A stretch of DNA of 52,534 nucleotides from Vallicoccus soli (GCF_003594885.1 NZ_QZEZ01000014.1:1-52534), one strand, 5' to 3'. Numbered from the stretch's first letter, positions 33,159 through 41,920 are shown. The notes: a model not told the origin generated them from the letters alone. Program-made: numbers and translations.

Positions 33159-33698
33159 TCAGCGTCGGCGACGGCCGGGCCCTGTGGTGCGGACTGCCTG
33201 GGCTTCGAGGTGCTGCTTAACCTGCTCGGGGGTCATATCGTCCATGAGGCGTCGAAGGGCGAGACGCATGACGGCGCTGCGCGAGACGTCGACCTTGGGT
33301 CGGGAGGTCAGACCTGCCACTCGGGCGGCTTCCATGAACTCGTCGGTGGAGCGGTCTACGTAGAGCGTGACCTTGAAGGTCGCCCCGATCTCCTCAGGAG
33401 ACGGGCTCGGCGTGGGAGGGGTGGGCTCGGCTCCCGCGGTCTTCTCGGGAGCGGCCGCGGCCTTCAGCGCGACATCTGGGGCAGGCTGCTGTGTCTCGCG
33501 CTTGAGTGGCGCCGCCGGCTCGGGCAGTTCGCTGTCCGGGTCGTGAGGCATCGGCGAGGATGGGTCGGCTGTCGCCTCGCGAACCCGGGGGTGGCGCGGC
33601 GGTGGCATAGCGCGGCGGGCCCTCTCCCGCTTGGCGGTGAGGGAGGCCAGGCCGTTGGGCCGGGCGGTGACCTTGGCGTCGGGCTGACTGTCGCTCAT
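33159..33698 (-). CDS. ParB-like ribbon-helix-helix partition protein
   Basis: A 179-aa protein. A Pro/Glu-rich disordered N-terminal half precedes a ribbon-helix-helix domain: FKVTLYVDRSTDEFMEAARV, RPKVDVSRSAVMRLALRRLM, TPEQVKQHLEAQ. ATG 33698 overlaps the parA stop as ATGA. Small RHH proteins downstream of a short ParA bind centromere repeats upstream of the operon and repress it; the iterons at 34475-34538 fit that role exactly. The disordered N-terminus would stimulate ParA ATPase. Confidence 0.8.
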   Translation of the reverse strand: MSDSQPDAKVTARPNGLASLTAKRERARRAMPPPRHPRVREATADPSSPMPHDPDSELPEPAAPLKRETQQPAPDVALKAAAAPEKTAGAEPTPPTPSPSPEEIGATFKVTLYVDRSTDEFMEAARVAGLTSRPKVDVSRSAVMRLALRRLMDDMTPEQVKQHLEAQAVRTTGPGRRRR

Positions 33699-34408
33699 GC
33701 GCTCTGGACCTTCACGAAGCCGGCCAGGCTGTGCAGGCTGGCGACGAAGCCCTGGTAGGCCTTGGGGGTGGGGTCGTCGGATGTGATCGCGACGCGCTTC
33801 TTTCGGGTCTCGATGCCGCGTACGTACGGGACGGGCTCGGCGACGGGGATGGGGGTGCCCTCCACGATTCGCGCGACGCGGCTGATCTCGGCGGCGCTGG
33901 GCACGCGCGGGATCATGGTGGGGACGATGACCAGCGGGTAGTCGGGCATCTCCCGCACCATGCCTTCGGTGGCGTTGAGGTCCTTCGTTTTGAGCGGAAC
34001 GGGCACAACCACCAGGGAGGCAGCGGCGATCGCGCCGTCGCCGGACGCCGACCCTCCGCCGTGCGTGTCCACGACCACGAAGTCTCGGTCCCACTCCCCC
34101 GCCCACTGCAGGAGCGCGTCAGCCATGGCATCCGGCTCTGGCTGATTGAGCTCGAAGTCCGGGTGGCACGGGACTAGGTCCGGCTTGTGGTAGCCGCTCA
34201 GCAGGCGTGGGCCGCGTCCTGACTCCAGAGCGTCGAGCAGTGGCGCGCGGAGGCGGGCCTCGTGTCGGTAGCCCCAGGTCCGCGTCGCAGACCCCTCGTC
34301 CCACTCGAGGTCGACAAGGGGTGCGTTCAGCAGCCATGCAAGTTCGTACGCCAGGGTCGTCTTGCCCACGCCGCCCTTCCGAGCCGCGACAGTCACGATC
34401 TTGGTCAT
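33695..34408 (-). CDS. parA: ParA-type partition ATPase
   Basis: A 237-aa ParA/MinD-family ATPase: deviant Walker A ARKGGVGKTTLAYELAWLLN (about residues 9-28), switch region VDLEWDEGSATRTWGY, DFVVVDTHGGGSASGDGAIA (Walker A' / B), VVPVPLKTKDLNATEG. It lacks an N-terminal HTH, so it is type Ib. It segregates the plasmid by gradients on the nucleoid. ATG 34408 (MTKIVTVAARKGG); the frame is open further upstream across the iterons, but that part is not coding. Confidence 0.88.
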   Translation of the reverse strand: MTKIVTVAARKGGVGKTTLAYELAWLLNAPLVDLEWDEGSATRTWGYRHEARLRAPLLDALESGRGPRLLSGYHKPDLVPCHPDFELNQPEPDAMADALLQWAGEWDRDFVVVDTHGGGSASGDGAIAAASLVVVPVPLKTKDLNATEGMVREMPDYPLVIVPTMIPRVPSAAEISRVARIVEGTPIPVAEPVPYVRGIETRKKRVAITSDDPTPKAYQGFVASLHSLAGFVKVQSA

Positions 34409-34474
34409 GCCCGCGATTCTGACGTCATAACGGCGCGACGTTGAGGAGGCGCGCCGGCAGAGAGTTGCTCTCTC

Positions 34475-34538
34475 GCCGTTGCAACCGTCCGCCGTTGCAA
34501 CCGTCCGCCGTCGCAACCGTCCGCCGTCGCAACCGTCC
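34475..34538. repeat. four 16-bp iterons, candidate partition centromere
   Basis: Four direct copies of gccgtYgcaaccgtcc, the third base pair of variants being T in copies 1-2 and C in copies 3-4, with no gaps. They lie 67 bases upstream of parA. Direct repeats upstream of a parA-RHH operon are the standard place of a type Ib centromere and operator. Confidence 0.82.
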
Positions 34539-34571
34539 GGTGACCCTCTCAACCGCACAATATCCGGCGGC

Positions 34572-34583
34572 CCCAACGTTGGG
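34572..34583. promoter_or_regulatory. 12-bp palindrome near iterons
   Basis: CCCAACGTTGGG, perfect. The gap 34540-34661 also carries several CGTTG/GCAA words (for example near 34624-34660). They could be part of the origin or the Rep binding region between rep and parA. Confidence 0.4.
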
Positions 34584-34661
34584 ACGCTGCAGCGTTTGGC
34601 AGGTCCCGGGTTGTAATGGTGGCACGTTGAAACGTTGGGCGGTTGGGGCGTTGCAATAGGC

Positions 34662-37547
34662 TCAAGGGTTGCGCGCCGAGGCAGCCTGTCGCGACTCGCC
34701 AGCCGTGGCAGCGAGGGTGCCGGCGTCGAACAGGACGAGCTCATCAGCGTCGGGGACGGCGCGCCGGGTTAACTGGCACATCGCTACGTTGTGTTCAGCC
34801 GACGAGTCACCCACCGCCAGGGGAGTCTCTGCAGGCCACCTCTGCCATCTCGAAGAGCGTCGTCGGTGGTGGGGGAGTGCCCAGCGGGCTCGGTGTTCTG
34901 CCCAGGCTGCGGCGAGCTGCTGCTGCTCGTGGGCGGAGCGTCTGGCGTACGCGGCGGCGCGAGTGGTGCTGCGGTTGGTGAGGTCCGTGGGGGAGAGGTG
35001 GTTGAGCCAGTCGGTGTAGCGGGTGGCTTCGTGCTCGCCGGCCGCTGCACGCGCCTCGGCAAGCTGCTGCTTGCGCCGGGCCTGGTCGGCGGGGGACAAG
35101 GCGTTGAAGGCCTCTGCCAGGGCTGTGCGGCGGCGCTGCCGCTCGGCGGGCTCCAGGGTGCTCCACCAGGCCTTCTGGCGGGCTCTGGCGGCCTTGGCGG
35201 CCCGGGCCAGGGCCGCTTCGCGCTGCTGCTGCCAGCGGGCGCGGCGCCGTTGCGGGTCGAGGCGGTCCCGGAACGCGGCCCGCTCGGCGGCGATCTGCTC
35301 GCGCACGGCGGCGTCGCGGTCCTGACCAGGTTCCTGGACTCGATCGAGGAGTGCTGCCCGATCGCTCAACACGGCGGGCTCGGTACCTCGCACGGGCAGC
35401 CCGGCGGAGTCCGGGCAGTCGGCGGTGTCAGGAGCATCAGCAGAACCGACGATGTCCCGGATGTCGCCGGCGTCGACGACGTCGGAGGCATCCACAGCGG
35501 GCCAGGGGACGGCATGCCAGTTGCCGTGCTCGTCAACGGTGGCCAGGCCGTGCGCGGCGAGGGTCCGCAGGTGCTCCCGCAGCGTCCGTAGCTGACGGGC
35601 GGTCGGGCCGTGCTGCCCCGGCTCAAGCAGACCCGCGACGTACGCCAACTCAGCCAGGCTCGTCAATCGGTGAACCCCCGAGGTGCCTGCCTCAGTGCCC
35701 ACCTGACTGCCTGCCTGAGTGTGCTGCTCAGTCTTCGGTGGGGGGAGATGGCGCAGGACTGAACAGGTGGGCAGGCCGAGCCCGCGCCGCAGGGGGAGGG
35801 GTAGGCGAGGGGAGGCGGGTGGGGCGGGCGGGACGCAGCCGGCGGGCAGGGGGGGTTGACACCTAGATGGGCCAGTGAGCGACACAGCGCTGCCCCGTGG
35901 CTGCTCCTGCGGTTTCTCCAGCGAGGCCTGCGAGGTCTGCGAGGTCCCGTGCGCGGCCTCGTGCGTGGTCCGGTCGGGCTGGTGCGCGTCGATGAGGTGC
36001 TGCCGGTGGGCGAACTGCTCGGGCAGGGCGAGGGTGTGGGCGGTGTCGGTGGTGCCGAGCTGGTAGGTCGGCACCACCTGCAGCAGCCCGGCGCCCTGCA
36101 GCCGGGCGAGCGCGGCCCGCACGGTGGTGCGCGAGGCGACCGCGCAGTCCAGGACGAGGTCGCGCTGCGGGATGGGCACCGCGCAGCTACCGACGCGGTC
36201 CATCCGCTCGAGCACCGTGGTCAGGACCTCGACGTCGGTGTGCCGGGTACGCACCGGCCAGGACCGCCACACCGCCTCTAGCGCGGCCCTGACCCGCTGC
36301 GTGGCCTCCAACAGCCCACCAGCAGCCCCAGCCGCCCCTGGACGAGCGGGACGGTCCGCGACCGTGACGCCGGTGCCCCCCGTGACGCCGGCGCCGCCGG
36401 CGGTGCCGGCGCTACCGGTGCTGCTGCTGGCGGCGGTGGCGCGGCGGTCGCGCAGCCACCCGTCGGCGTCGAGCACGCACCGGTTCCAGACCGTCCACCA
36501 CCACCGGCGGCCCCGGGCGCGGGCCTTGGCGAACGCCGAGGGGTGCGCGGCGGTGATCGCCGCCCACGCCTCGGGCTCGGTGTAGCCGGCGAGCACCAGC
36601 GCCCAGGTCGCCTCGAGCTCGACCTGAGAACGGGTCGACGGGTCCCGGTCCAGCCCGGGGTCCAGCCGGGCCGCCGCGGCCCGGCCCCGCTCCAGGTAAG
36701 CCGCCCACGCCGCCGGCAGGTTCCGTCGCGGCCGCGGCAGCGGCGTCAACGCCGACCCCGGCCCACCCGCACCAGCCGCACCGCCGGTACCGCGCTGCCG
36801 CGGCACACCAGCCGCCGCTCCCGCGCTCAACCCAGCCGGTTGGCCCAGCCCGCCGGGCCCGGTGGGCCTAGATGGCCCGGAGGAGGAGGCTTCCTCGCGG
36901 CGGACGCGAACCCGCTCCGGCAGCGGCTCCAGCACCCGCCGCAGGTCCGCCAGAACTTCGTCGAGCAGGAGACTTGCCGGCGCGCAGGACGCACCAGGCG
37001 CGCCGGTGCGCCGGTGCGGTGCGCTCAGCGGCCGCAGCTGGGTACGCACGTCCAGCAGCCGGCTGCCCAGACGCAGCTCGCGGCGCAGCGCATCGACGTG
37101 CGCCCGCAGGGCGCCGTCGTGCACACCGGGCACCACGAACAGGTGCCAGCGCCCGGGCCCGCCGCCAGAAGGACGTAGCAGGTGCCACAGCCCGCGGGCC
37201 GCGCACCAGTCGCGCAGCGCCTCCGCCGCGGTGTCACCCAAGGCGCCGGCCGCGTCGACGTCGACACCGACCACGCCGGGGCGCAGCTGCCCCACCACGG
37301 TCGCCACTGCACCTCGGCCGACCAGAGCGAGGGCCTGCTCCAGCGTGCCGGGCGTGACCCCGGGGACCTTGCGGTTGCCCGCGTCGATCGCGAACCAGCC
37401 CGCCGGCGCGAACAGCAGCGCGTCGAGTGCACGGCAGAGCGGGGCGACGCCGTCACCAGAGGTGGGAGTCGAGCGTCGCCCCTGCGGGAACGACGCCGGG
37501 ACGGTCACCGCCTCAGGCGGCGCCGGCCACGCGCGATCGACGGGCAA
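34662..37547 (-). CDS. primase-polymerase-like replication initiator
   Basis: A 961-aa protein. The N-terminal about 200 residues resemble bifunctional primase/polymerase (Prim-Pol) domains: GWFAIDAGNRKVPGVTPGTL, VVGVDVDAAGALGDTAAEAL with metal-binding Asp residues, HLLRPSGGGPGRWHLFVVPG. A helical region (AWAAYLERGRAAAARLDPGL) follows, then a winged-helix-like part near residues 480-540 (IPQRDLVLDCAVASRTTVRA, LARLQGAGLL), a low-complexity stretch, and a long Arg/Ala/Gln-rich C-terminal helix. It is the only plausible plasmid Rep. The start is TTG 37547 or a later codon. The par operon lies directly downstream. Confidence 0.75.
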   Translation of the reverse strand: MPVDRAWPAPPEAVTVPASFPQGRRSTPTSGDGVAPLCRALDALLFAPAGWFAIDAGNRKVPGVTPGTLEQALALVGRGAVATVVGQLRPGVVGVDVDAAGALGDTAAEALRDWCAARGLWHLLRPSGGGPGRWHLFVVPGVHDGALRAHVDALRRELRLGSRLLDVRTQLRPLSAPHRRTGAPGASCAPASLLLDEVLADLRRVLEPLPERVRVRREEASSSGPSRPTGPGGLGQPAGLSAGAAAGVPRQRGTGGAAGAGGPGSALTPLPRPRRNLPAAWAAYLERGRAAAARLDPGLDRDPSTRSQVELEATWALVLAGYTEPEAWAAITAAHPSAFAKARARGRRWWWTVWNRCVLDADGWLRDRRATAASSSTGSAGTAGGAGVTGGTGVTVADRPARPGAAGAAGGLLEATQRVRAALEAVWRSWPVRTRHTDVEVLTTVLERMDRVGSCAVPIPQRDLVLDCAVASRTTVRAALARLQGAGLLQVVPTYQLGTTDTAHTLALPEQFAHRQHLIDAHQPDRTTHEAAHGTSQTSQASLEKPQEQPRGSAVSLTGPSRCQPPLPAGCVPPAPPASPRLPLPLRRGLGLPTCSVLRHLPPPKTEQHTQAGSQVGTEAGTSGVHRLTSLAELAYVAGLLEPGQHGPTARQLRTLREHLRTLAAHGLATVDEHGNWHAVPWPAVDASDVVDAGDIRDIVGSADAPDTADCPDSAGLPVRGTEPAVLSDRAALLDRVQEPGQDRDAAVREQIAAERAAFRDRLDPQRRRARWQQQREAALARAAKAARARQKAWWSTLEPAERQRRRTALAEAFNALSPADQARRKQQLAEARAAAGEHEATRYTDWLNHLSPTDLTNRSTTRAAAYARRSAHEQQQLAAAWAEHRARWALPHHRRRSSRWQRWPAETPLAVGDSSAEHNVAMCQLTRRAVPDADELVLFDAGTLAATAGESRQAASARNP

Positions 37548-37693
37548 GGGTCACCAGGGCACGCCAAAGACACGGCGCGCCGCAGGTGACCGCCCGGTCC
37601 GGGCGGGGTAATGTCTCCTCCTGAAGGTCAGTACGGAGCCCTACACCCATCAGCACCGGCCAAAGTGACTTCGGGTGTGGGGCTTCGTCATGT

Positions 37694-37717
37694 CCGGCTC
37701 GCCTAGTGGCGAGCCGG
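37694..37717. terminator. 10-bp stem hairpin
   Basis: CCGGCTCGCC-tagt-GGCGAGCCGG, perfect arms, 7 bases past the stop (37724) of the minus-strand RHH gene. It separates that gene from rep. Confidence 0.8.
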
Positions 37718-37723
37718 TTGCCG

Positions 37724-38020
37724 CTAGGCGCTCAGCTCCATCGGTAGCTGGTCGCAGTTCGGTGCTGGCTCAGCCCAGACAGGGCGCCCGTCGCGGTCGA
37801 CCTCGTCGCGCCGGACAAGCTCGACCAAGTAGTCATTCATAGTGAGCCCAGCGGCATCCGCGCGAGCCTTGACGACCTGTCGCTCTTCCTCGGTCCAGCG
37901 CACGACGAAGCCGCGCCGAGGTCCCTTGTGTGGTCGAGCCATGGGCCAGATCCAACACCGAGAAGGGCCGGCGGGCCGGTATCCGATATCGGCGTGTCGC
38001 GTACGGCCTGGCTCCGACAT
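37724..38020 (-). CDS. RHH-type small protein
   Basis: A 98-aa protein. The core RRGFVVRWTEEERQVVKARA, DAAGLTMNDYLVELVRRDEV is a ribbon-helix-helix of the MobC/plasmid-mobilization kind, with a short acidic tail. ATG 38020 (MSEPGRTRHADIG) is chosen because GGAAGGAG lies 9 bases upstream; ATG at the MARPHKG position is the alternative. It is the last gene of the lipoprotein-hydrolase-RHH row and ends at a hairpin. Confidence 0.68.
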   Translation of the reverse strand: MSEPGRTRHADIGYRPAGPSRCWIWPMARPHKGPRRGFVVRWTEEERQVVKARADAAGLTMNDYLVELVRRDEVDRDGRPVWAEPAPNCDQLPMELSA

Positions 38021-38093
38021 GCGGCTGAGCTCCTTCCGTTGATGACGATGAGGGCTCGGGGCAGACCCCACTGAGGAAGGGGGCATCTGGGAC

Positions 38094-39266
38094 TCAGCCA
38101 AGGGGTGCACCCCGCTGGGCCATGAAGGGCTCGGGGTCGACGAAGCCGTCGCCGACGCGAACCTCGTAGTGCAGGTGGCAGCCGGTGGAGTTGCCGTTGC
38201 TGCCGACACGGCCGATCTGCTGCCCGGCGGTGACCTGGTCGCCGACGCGGGCCAGGACGCCGTTGTTGTACATGTGGGTGTAGCGGGAGGTGATCGCGCC
38301 GCCGTGGTCGACGGTGATCAAGGTCCCGTAGCCGCTGGCCGGGCCGGCGTCGACCACGACCCCGTTCGCGGCGGCGTAGATCGGCGCGTCGCAGGGGGCG
38401 CCGACGTCGGTGCCGGAGTGCAGCTTGTAGACCCCGGTGACCGGGTTGACCCGCATCCCGTAGGAGCTGGTGACCGGCCCGACGGCCGGCTTGGTCCAGC
38501 CCTCGGCGGAGGCACCGGTGGGGCTCTGCCCGGTGCAGGGCAACCCACCGGTACCGGTCGCCTCGGTCAGTCCGGTGCTGCCGGTGGTGCCGGCGCTGCC
38601 GGTGGTGCCGGCGCTGCCGGTGGTGCCGGCGCTGCCGGTGCTGTCCGCGCTGCCGGTCGCGCCGGCGCTGCTGCTCGTGTCGCTGGTGTCGGTGTCGCTG
38701 GCGGCGCCGGCCAGAGCGGAGACGACGGCGACGGCAGAGTCCCAGTACCGCTCGTAGTGGTACGGGTCGGCGTTGCGCTGGGTGCGGTGCGCCGCGATCG
38801 TCGGCGCCAGCGTCTGCCAACCCTCGACCCGAATCAGCGCCTTGAAGAAGTTCGTCGACGAGACGTACGGGTCCATTCGGTCCGCGTACGAGCCCCACGC
38901 ACCGTTGGCGCGCTGTTGGAACAGCCCTCGCGAGTCCGGTCCCACGGCGTCGCCGCGGTCCAACACGCGCAGCGAAGACTCGCCCATGGCGGTCATCACC
39001 CCGATGGTCTGCGCCCGCTGGTCCAGCCCAAGAGCTGCGCCCGCCTGCAGCACGTAGGCGGCGTTGACCAGCTGCTCACCCCGGTACCCGGCCACCGGGC
39101 CGGCCGGGACGCTGCCCAGGTCGACCTGCACACCCGGCCCGGACGGCCCGCACACCGCGGCCTGCGACTCCTCAACAGCGCCGAGCAACAAGACCGAGCC
39201 CATGCAACCGCCCACCAGCAGCGCAGGCGCGAGGACGAACGCTGCCAGCCGCGTCGTGCTGCTCAC
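38094..39266 (-). CDS. secreted cell-wall hydrolase: transglycosylase-like plus M23 peptidase
   Basis: A 390-aa protein. An N-terminal hydrophobic segment (LAAFVLAPALLVGGCMGSVL, with a Cys that could be a lipobox) is followed by a lysozyme-like domain (VMTAMGESSLRVLDRGDAVG, GPDSRGLFQQRANGAWG), a Thr/Gly/Ser/Ala linker with repeats (38575-38645), then an M23 metallopeptidase domain with HSGTDVG (about 283) and HLHYEVR (about 364). It would open peptidoglycan for the transfer apparatus, like VirB1/TcpG proteins. It is downstream of the lipoprotein gene and apart from the main operon but shares its operator motif. Confidence 0.87.
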   Translation of the reverse strand: MSSTTRLAAFVLAPALLVGGCMGSVLLLGAVEESQAAVCGPSGPGVQVDLGSVPAGPVAGYRGEQLVNAAYVLQAGAALGLDQRAQTIGVMTAMGESSLRVLDRGDAVGPDSRGLFQQRANGAWGSYADRMDPYVSSTNFFKALIRVEGWQTLAPTIAAHRTQRNADPYHYERYWDSAVAVVSALAGAASDTDTSDTSSSAGATGSADSTGSAGTTGSAGTTGSAGTTGSTGLTEATGTGGLPCTGQSPTGASAEGWTKPAVGPVTSSYGMRVNPVTGVYKLHSGTDVGAPCDAPIYAAANGVVVDAGPASGYGTLITVDHGGAITSRYTHMYNNGVLARVGDQVTAGQQIGRVGSNGNSTGCHLHYEVRVGDGFVDPEPFMAQRGAPLG

Positions 39267-39285
39267 CGGGGCAGCCCACCCCTCC

Positions 39286-39356
39286 GACTCACGGCCCGAC
39301 TCACGGCTTGCTCACGGCCCGACTCACGGCTTGGCTCACGGCCCGGCTCACGGCCC
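39286..39356. repeat. six tandem 11-12-bp repeats
   Basis: Units of gactcacggccc / gactcacggctt / ggctcacggccc type, contiguous between the lipoprotein stop (39348) and the hydrolase start (39266). The last unit overlaps the stop codon. They could alter spacing or RNA structure within the operon. Confidence 0.8.
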
Positions 39357-39911
39357 GACCGTCGCCGGCGGGATGATCCGCTCGGCCCGCCACGGCTCCC
39401 CAGCCCCCTCGCGGGCGAGCAGCACCACGTAGGGGCCGACGTCGGTCGGGACCGTGACCTGCGCGAGGTACGGGCTGGGAGAGGTGACCCGGGTCGGTGC
39501 GGCGGTCACCATGCGGACCGGGACGTTGCCCGGGTCGGTGAACTCGTAGGCGGTCGCCGCGGCCGGGGTGAGCAGCGGCTGCAGCTGCGCCCACCACGTC
39601 GCGGGGTCCAGGTCTGGGCGGGCGAGGGCTCGCATCACCCGAGCGGCCACATGCGAAGCGGTGGTCTGGGACTGTGCGTCCCAGGTCGGAGCCGGCTTGG
39701 GCGGCTCGTGCTCGGCGTCCTCGTCGGTGTGCCCGTCGACGGTAGCTACCAGCGGTGGCGGCGCAGCCGCCGTCGTGCTCGGGGTGGCCGGTGCGTCCGA
39801 AGCTGGCTCGGCGCTGGCCCCGGCACAGCCAGAGGCGGCCAGCAGGACGGCGAGCACAGCGGCGCAGGCCGTCGGTCCCCGCACTACTGTCCTCGTGGGT
39901 GGACACTGCAT
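39348..39911 (-). CDS. lipoprotein of the transfer region
   Basis: A 187-aa protein with a lipoprotein signal (ACAAVLAVLLAASGCAG; Cys about residue 23), a Pro/Ala/Thr linker, then a helix (SHVAARVMRALARPDLDPAT, WWAQLQPLLTPAAATAYEF) and strands (VRMVTAAPTRVTSPSPYLAQ, DVGPYVVLLAREGAGEPWRA). The layout resembles NTF2-like TcpC/VirB8-type extracellular domains. ATG 39911; an upstream start at 39938 is possible. It is followed on the same strand by the M23 hydrolase. Confidence 0.75.
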   Translation of the reverse strand: MQCPPTRTVVRGPTACAAVLAVLLAASGCAGASAEPASDAPATPSTTAAAPPPLVATVDGHTDEDAEHEPPKPAPTWDAQSQTTASHVAARVMRALARPDLDPATWWAQLQPLLTPAAATAYEFTDPGNVPVRMVTAAPTRVTSPSPYLAQVTVPTDVGPYVVLLAREGAGEPWRAERIIPPATVGP

Positions 39912-39937
39912 GAGTGCATGTCTACAGCACGAGGACA
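39888..39937. promoter_or_regulatory. inverted repeat with shared TGTCCTC motif at the lipoprotein promoter
   Basis: TGTCCTCGTG (39888-39897) and CACGAGGACA (39928-39937) are perfect 10-bp arms, 30 bases apart, straddling the ATG at 39911. The TGTCCTC/GAGGACA core is identical to the arms of the operator at 43520-43539. Confidence 0.6.
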
Positions 39938-40072
39938 CTGATGGACAGTCGCCAGTCCGCCCGGTTTGCGCCGCGTTGCACCGCTAAGCCCGGGGCAGCA
40001 CCACTCAACCCGTGGAGATGCGACACAGGGAGTTAGCCTGCAGGCAGGGCTAGTGAGCGCGAAGAGGCGACG

Positions 40073-40618
40073 TTGAGCGGTTGGTCTGTGTCTGGCGGGT
40101 GGGCGCCCAGCTGGGGCCTGCGGCGGCGGTGCCGCGCGGCACTTGCCGGGCTCGAGCTCCCCTTGGTCGGCGTCGACATCCAGACAGTTCGTCGCTGCCT
40201 GGAGGCCGAGCGAGGTCGACAGATCGAGCTGACCCCTGTGGCCGGGTCGAGGCTCACCCACGGGCTCTGGGCGAGCACGGACGACGTCGAGTTCGTGCAG
40301 TACGAGCGGCACACGACGGTCTGGCACCAGTGGCTCATCGTGTGCCACGAGTTCGCGCACATGATGCTCGGGCACGACGCGGACGCAGCGCTGTCGACCG
40401 AGGACCGGGCGGTCCTAATGCCCGACCTGCCCGGCGTCGACGTCAACTTCGTCCTGCGGCGTGAGGTCTACGACAGCCACCAGGAGCAGGAGGCGGAGTA
40501 CCTGGCGACCCTGCTGATGCAGAGGATCGACAGGGTGGCTGCGCTCCCGGGCGTCACGGCGCGGGCCGACGCTGCTGCGGTGGCACGCCTGATGCAGTCG
40601 CTCGGCGACGTCGGCTGA
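40073..40618 (+). CDS. ImmA/IrrE-like metalloprotease
   Basis: A 181-aa protein with the zinc motif VCHEFAHMMLGHD (HExxH at about residues 92-96), preceded by QIELTPVAGSRLTHGLWAST and EFVQYERHTTVWHQWLIVC, and followed by EQEAEYLATLLMQRID. ImmA/IrrE proteases cleave XRE repressors to switch on mobile-element genes. Here the partner is likely the XRE protein at 42935-43366. The start is TTG 40073 with GAAGAGG just upstream; a GTG about 5 codons later is possible. It is followed by the MAB_1171c-like gene. Confidence 0.82.
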   Translation: MSGWSVSGGWAPSWGLRRRCRAALAGLELPLVGVDIQTVRRCLEAERGRQIELTPVAGSRLTHGLWASTDDVEFVQYERHTTVWHQWLIVCHEFAHMMLGHDADAALSTEDRAVLMPDLPGVDVNFVLRREVYDSHQEQEAEYLATLLMQRIDRVAALPGVTARADAAAVARLMQSLGDVG

Positions 40619-40669
40619 GCTGGCCGAGTTGACTGAGTCGGTTGAGTTGGCCGGAGGAAGCTGCCCGTG

Positions 40670-41881
40670 ATGTACGTCGGCGTGGCGCTCGTCTGGCTGG
40701 TGCTGCTCGTCAAGGTCCCCGCTGTGCTGCGTGGGTGGCGTGACCGGGGCCGCCGGACGTACTGGCTGGCGATCTTCTGCCTCATGGTGTGCCTGACCGT
40801 GGACCGCACGCCCATCTACTGGGCGACCTCCCGCTTCACCGGCATTCCCAACCTCGCTCACGGCATCTCCTACGGGGCGGCCATCGTCGGCGGCTTCCTG
40901 GCCCAGCTCTTCCTGCTCTACTCCTACGACCGTCGCCGCCTCGACCGAGAGCTCCCGTGGCGGCGGGTCTTCCTGGGCGTCGGCCTGGTGCTGTATGCGG
41001 CGCTGTTCGTGGCCGGGCCGGCGCAGCTGCCGACCGACCCTGACGTGCCACACGTAGCGGCCACCGGCCCGGGCCTGGCCGCGTTCCGGCTCGTCCTCGC
41101 GGCGATGGTCTGCTGGTCGATGGCCGAGATCTCGTGGTTGGCCTGGCGGTTCTCCGCCCTTTCCGCGCAGGCATCTCTGAGGCGTGGCATGCGCGTGGTG
41201 TCGTTGGGCTGCGCGCTGGTGGCCGTTCGCGTCGGCATCGAGTACGGGGTCTTCCCGTTGTGGTCGGCTGCCTCGGGGTGGACCGAGTCGTGGTCCTACT
41301 CCGGTGCCCTGTACGGCCTCAACCTCGTCGCGATGGGCGGCGCAGCGCTGATGGCGCTGGGCACGGCGCTGCCGGCGCTGAGTCGACGGCGGGAGGGGTT
41401 GCGTGCGTCAGCACGGCACCGCGAGGAGTGCAGGACGCTGCTGCCGCTGTGGGAACAGCTGCGGTCGGTCACCCCAGCGCTGTCCAACGTTCGAGGCGCC
41501 GCTCCTCGTCGTGGAGCCGGCCGGTGGGCGCCGCTGGACGGGCTGTACCGGATGGTCGCAGAGATCCGGGACGGCTACGTCGCCTTGTGGCCGTACCGCG
41601 ACTTGGTGGTGGAGCAGGACCTTCGGCGCCGGGGAGCCGCTGCCGGGCTCCGGGACCTCGACCTTGACGCCTACGTCGAGGCGGGGTCCCTGCGCGGCGC
41701 GATGGACGCTCGAGCGACGTCCCAGCTAGCCGCGCAGCCGATCAGCCCGCCCTCGTTGACCGGGGGTTCCTTCGACGCCGAGGTGGACTACCTGCTGCGC
41801 GTGGCGCGCTGGTGGGAAACGCCGGACGCCGGCGCCGCCCTCGCGGATCGAACCGAGAGCGGGACGTCAGCACGACCGTGA
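40670..41881 (+). CDS. MAB_1171c-like polytopic membrane protein
   Basis: A 403-aa protein. About seven membrane segments fill the first 240 residues (VGVALVWLVLLVKVPAVL, YWLAIFCLMVCLTVDRTPIY, GAAIVGGFLAQLFLLYSY, VFLGVGLVLYAALFVAG and later ones). A cytoplasmic tail follows (HREECRTLLPLWEQLRSVTP, GLYRMVAEIRDGYVALWPYR, DLDLDAYVEAGSLRGAMDAR). This matches the MAB_1171c / DUF6545 family, found next to ImmA-like proteases and XRE regulators in actinobacteria. The 'putative transporter' label is by annotation habit; the function is unproven. ATG 40670, site GGAGG 10 bases upstream. Confidence 0.8.
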   Translation: MYVGVALVWLVLLVKVPAVLRGWRDRGRRTYWLAIFCLMVCLTVDRTPIYWATSRFTGIPNLAHGISYGAAIVGGFLAQLFLLYSYDRRRLDRELPWRRVFLGVGLVLYAALFVAGPAQLPTDPDVPHVAATGPGLAAFRLVLAAMVCWSMAEISWLAWRFSALSAQASLRRGMRVVSLGCALVAVRVGIEYGVFPLWSAASGWTESWSYSGALYGLNLVAMGGAALMALGTALPALSRRREGLRASARHREECRTLLPLWEQLRSVTPALSNVRGAAPRRGAGRWAPLDGLYRMVAEIRDGYVALWPYRDLVVEQDLRRRGAAAGLRDLDLDAYVEAGSLRGAMDARATSQLAAQPISPPSLTGGSFDAEVDYLLRVARWWETPDAGAALADRTESGTSARP

Positions 41882-41920
41882 GGCCGCGAGGACGGCGAAA
41901 GTTTGCGGCGGCCGGCTCTG

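Noticed and set aside
34475-34538. CRISPR-like array
   Set aside because: The 16-bp units are contiguous without spacers and sit upstream of parA, which fits partition iterons. No cas gene is present.
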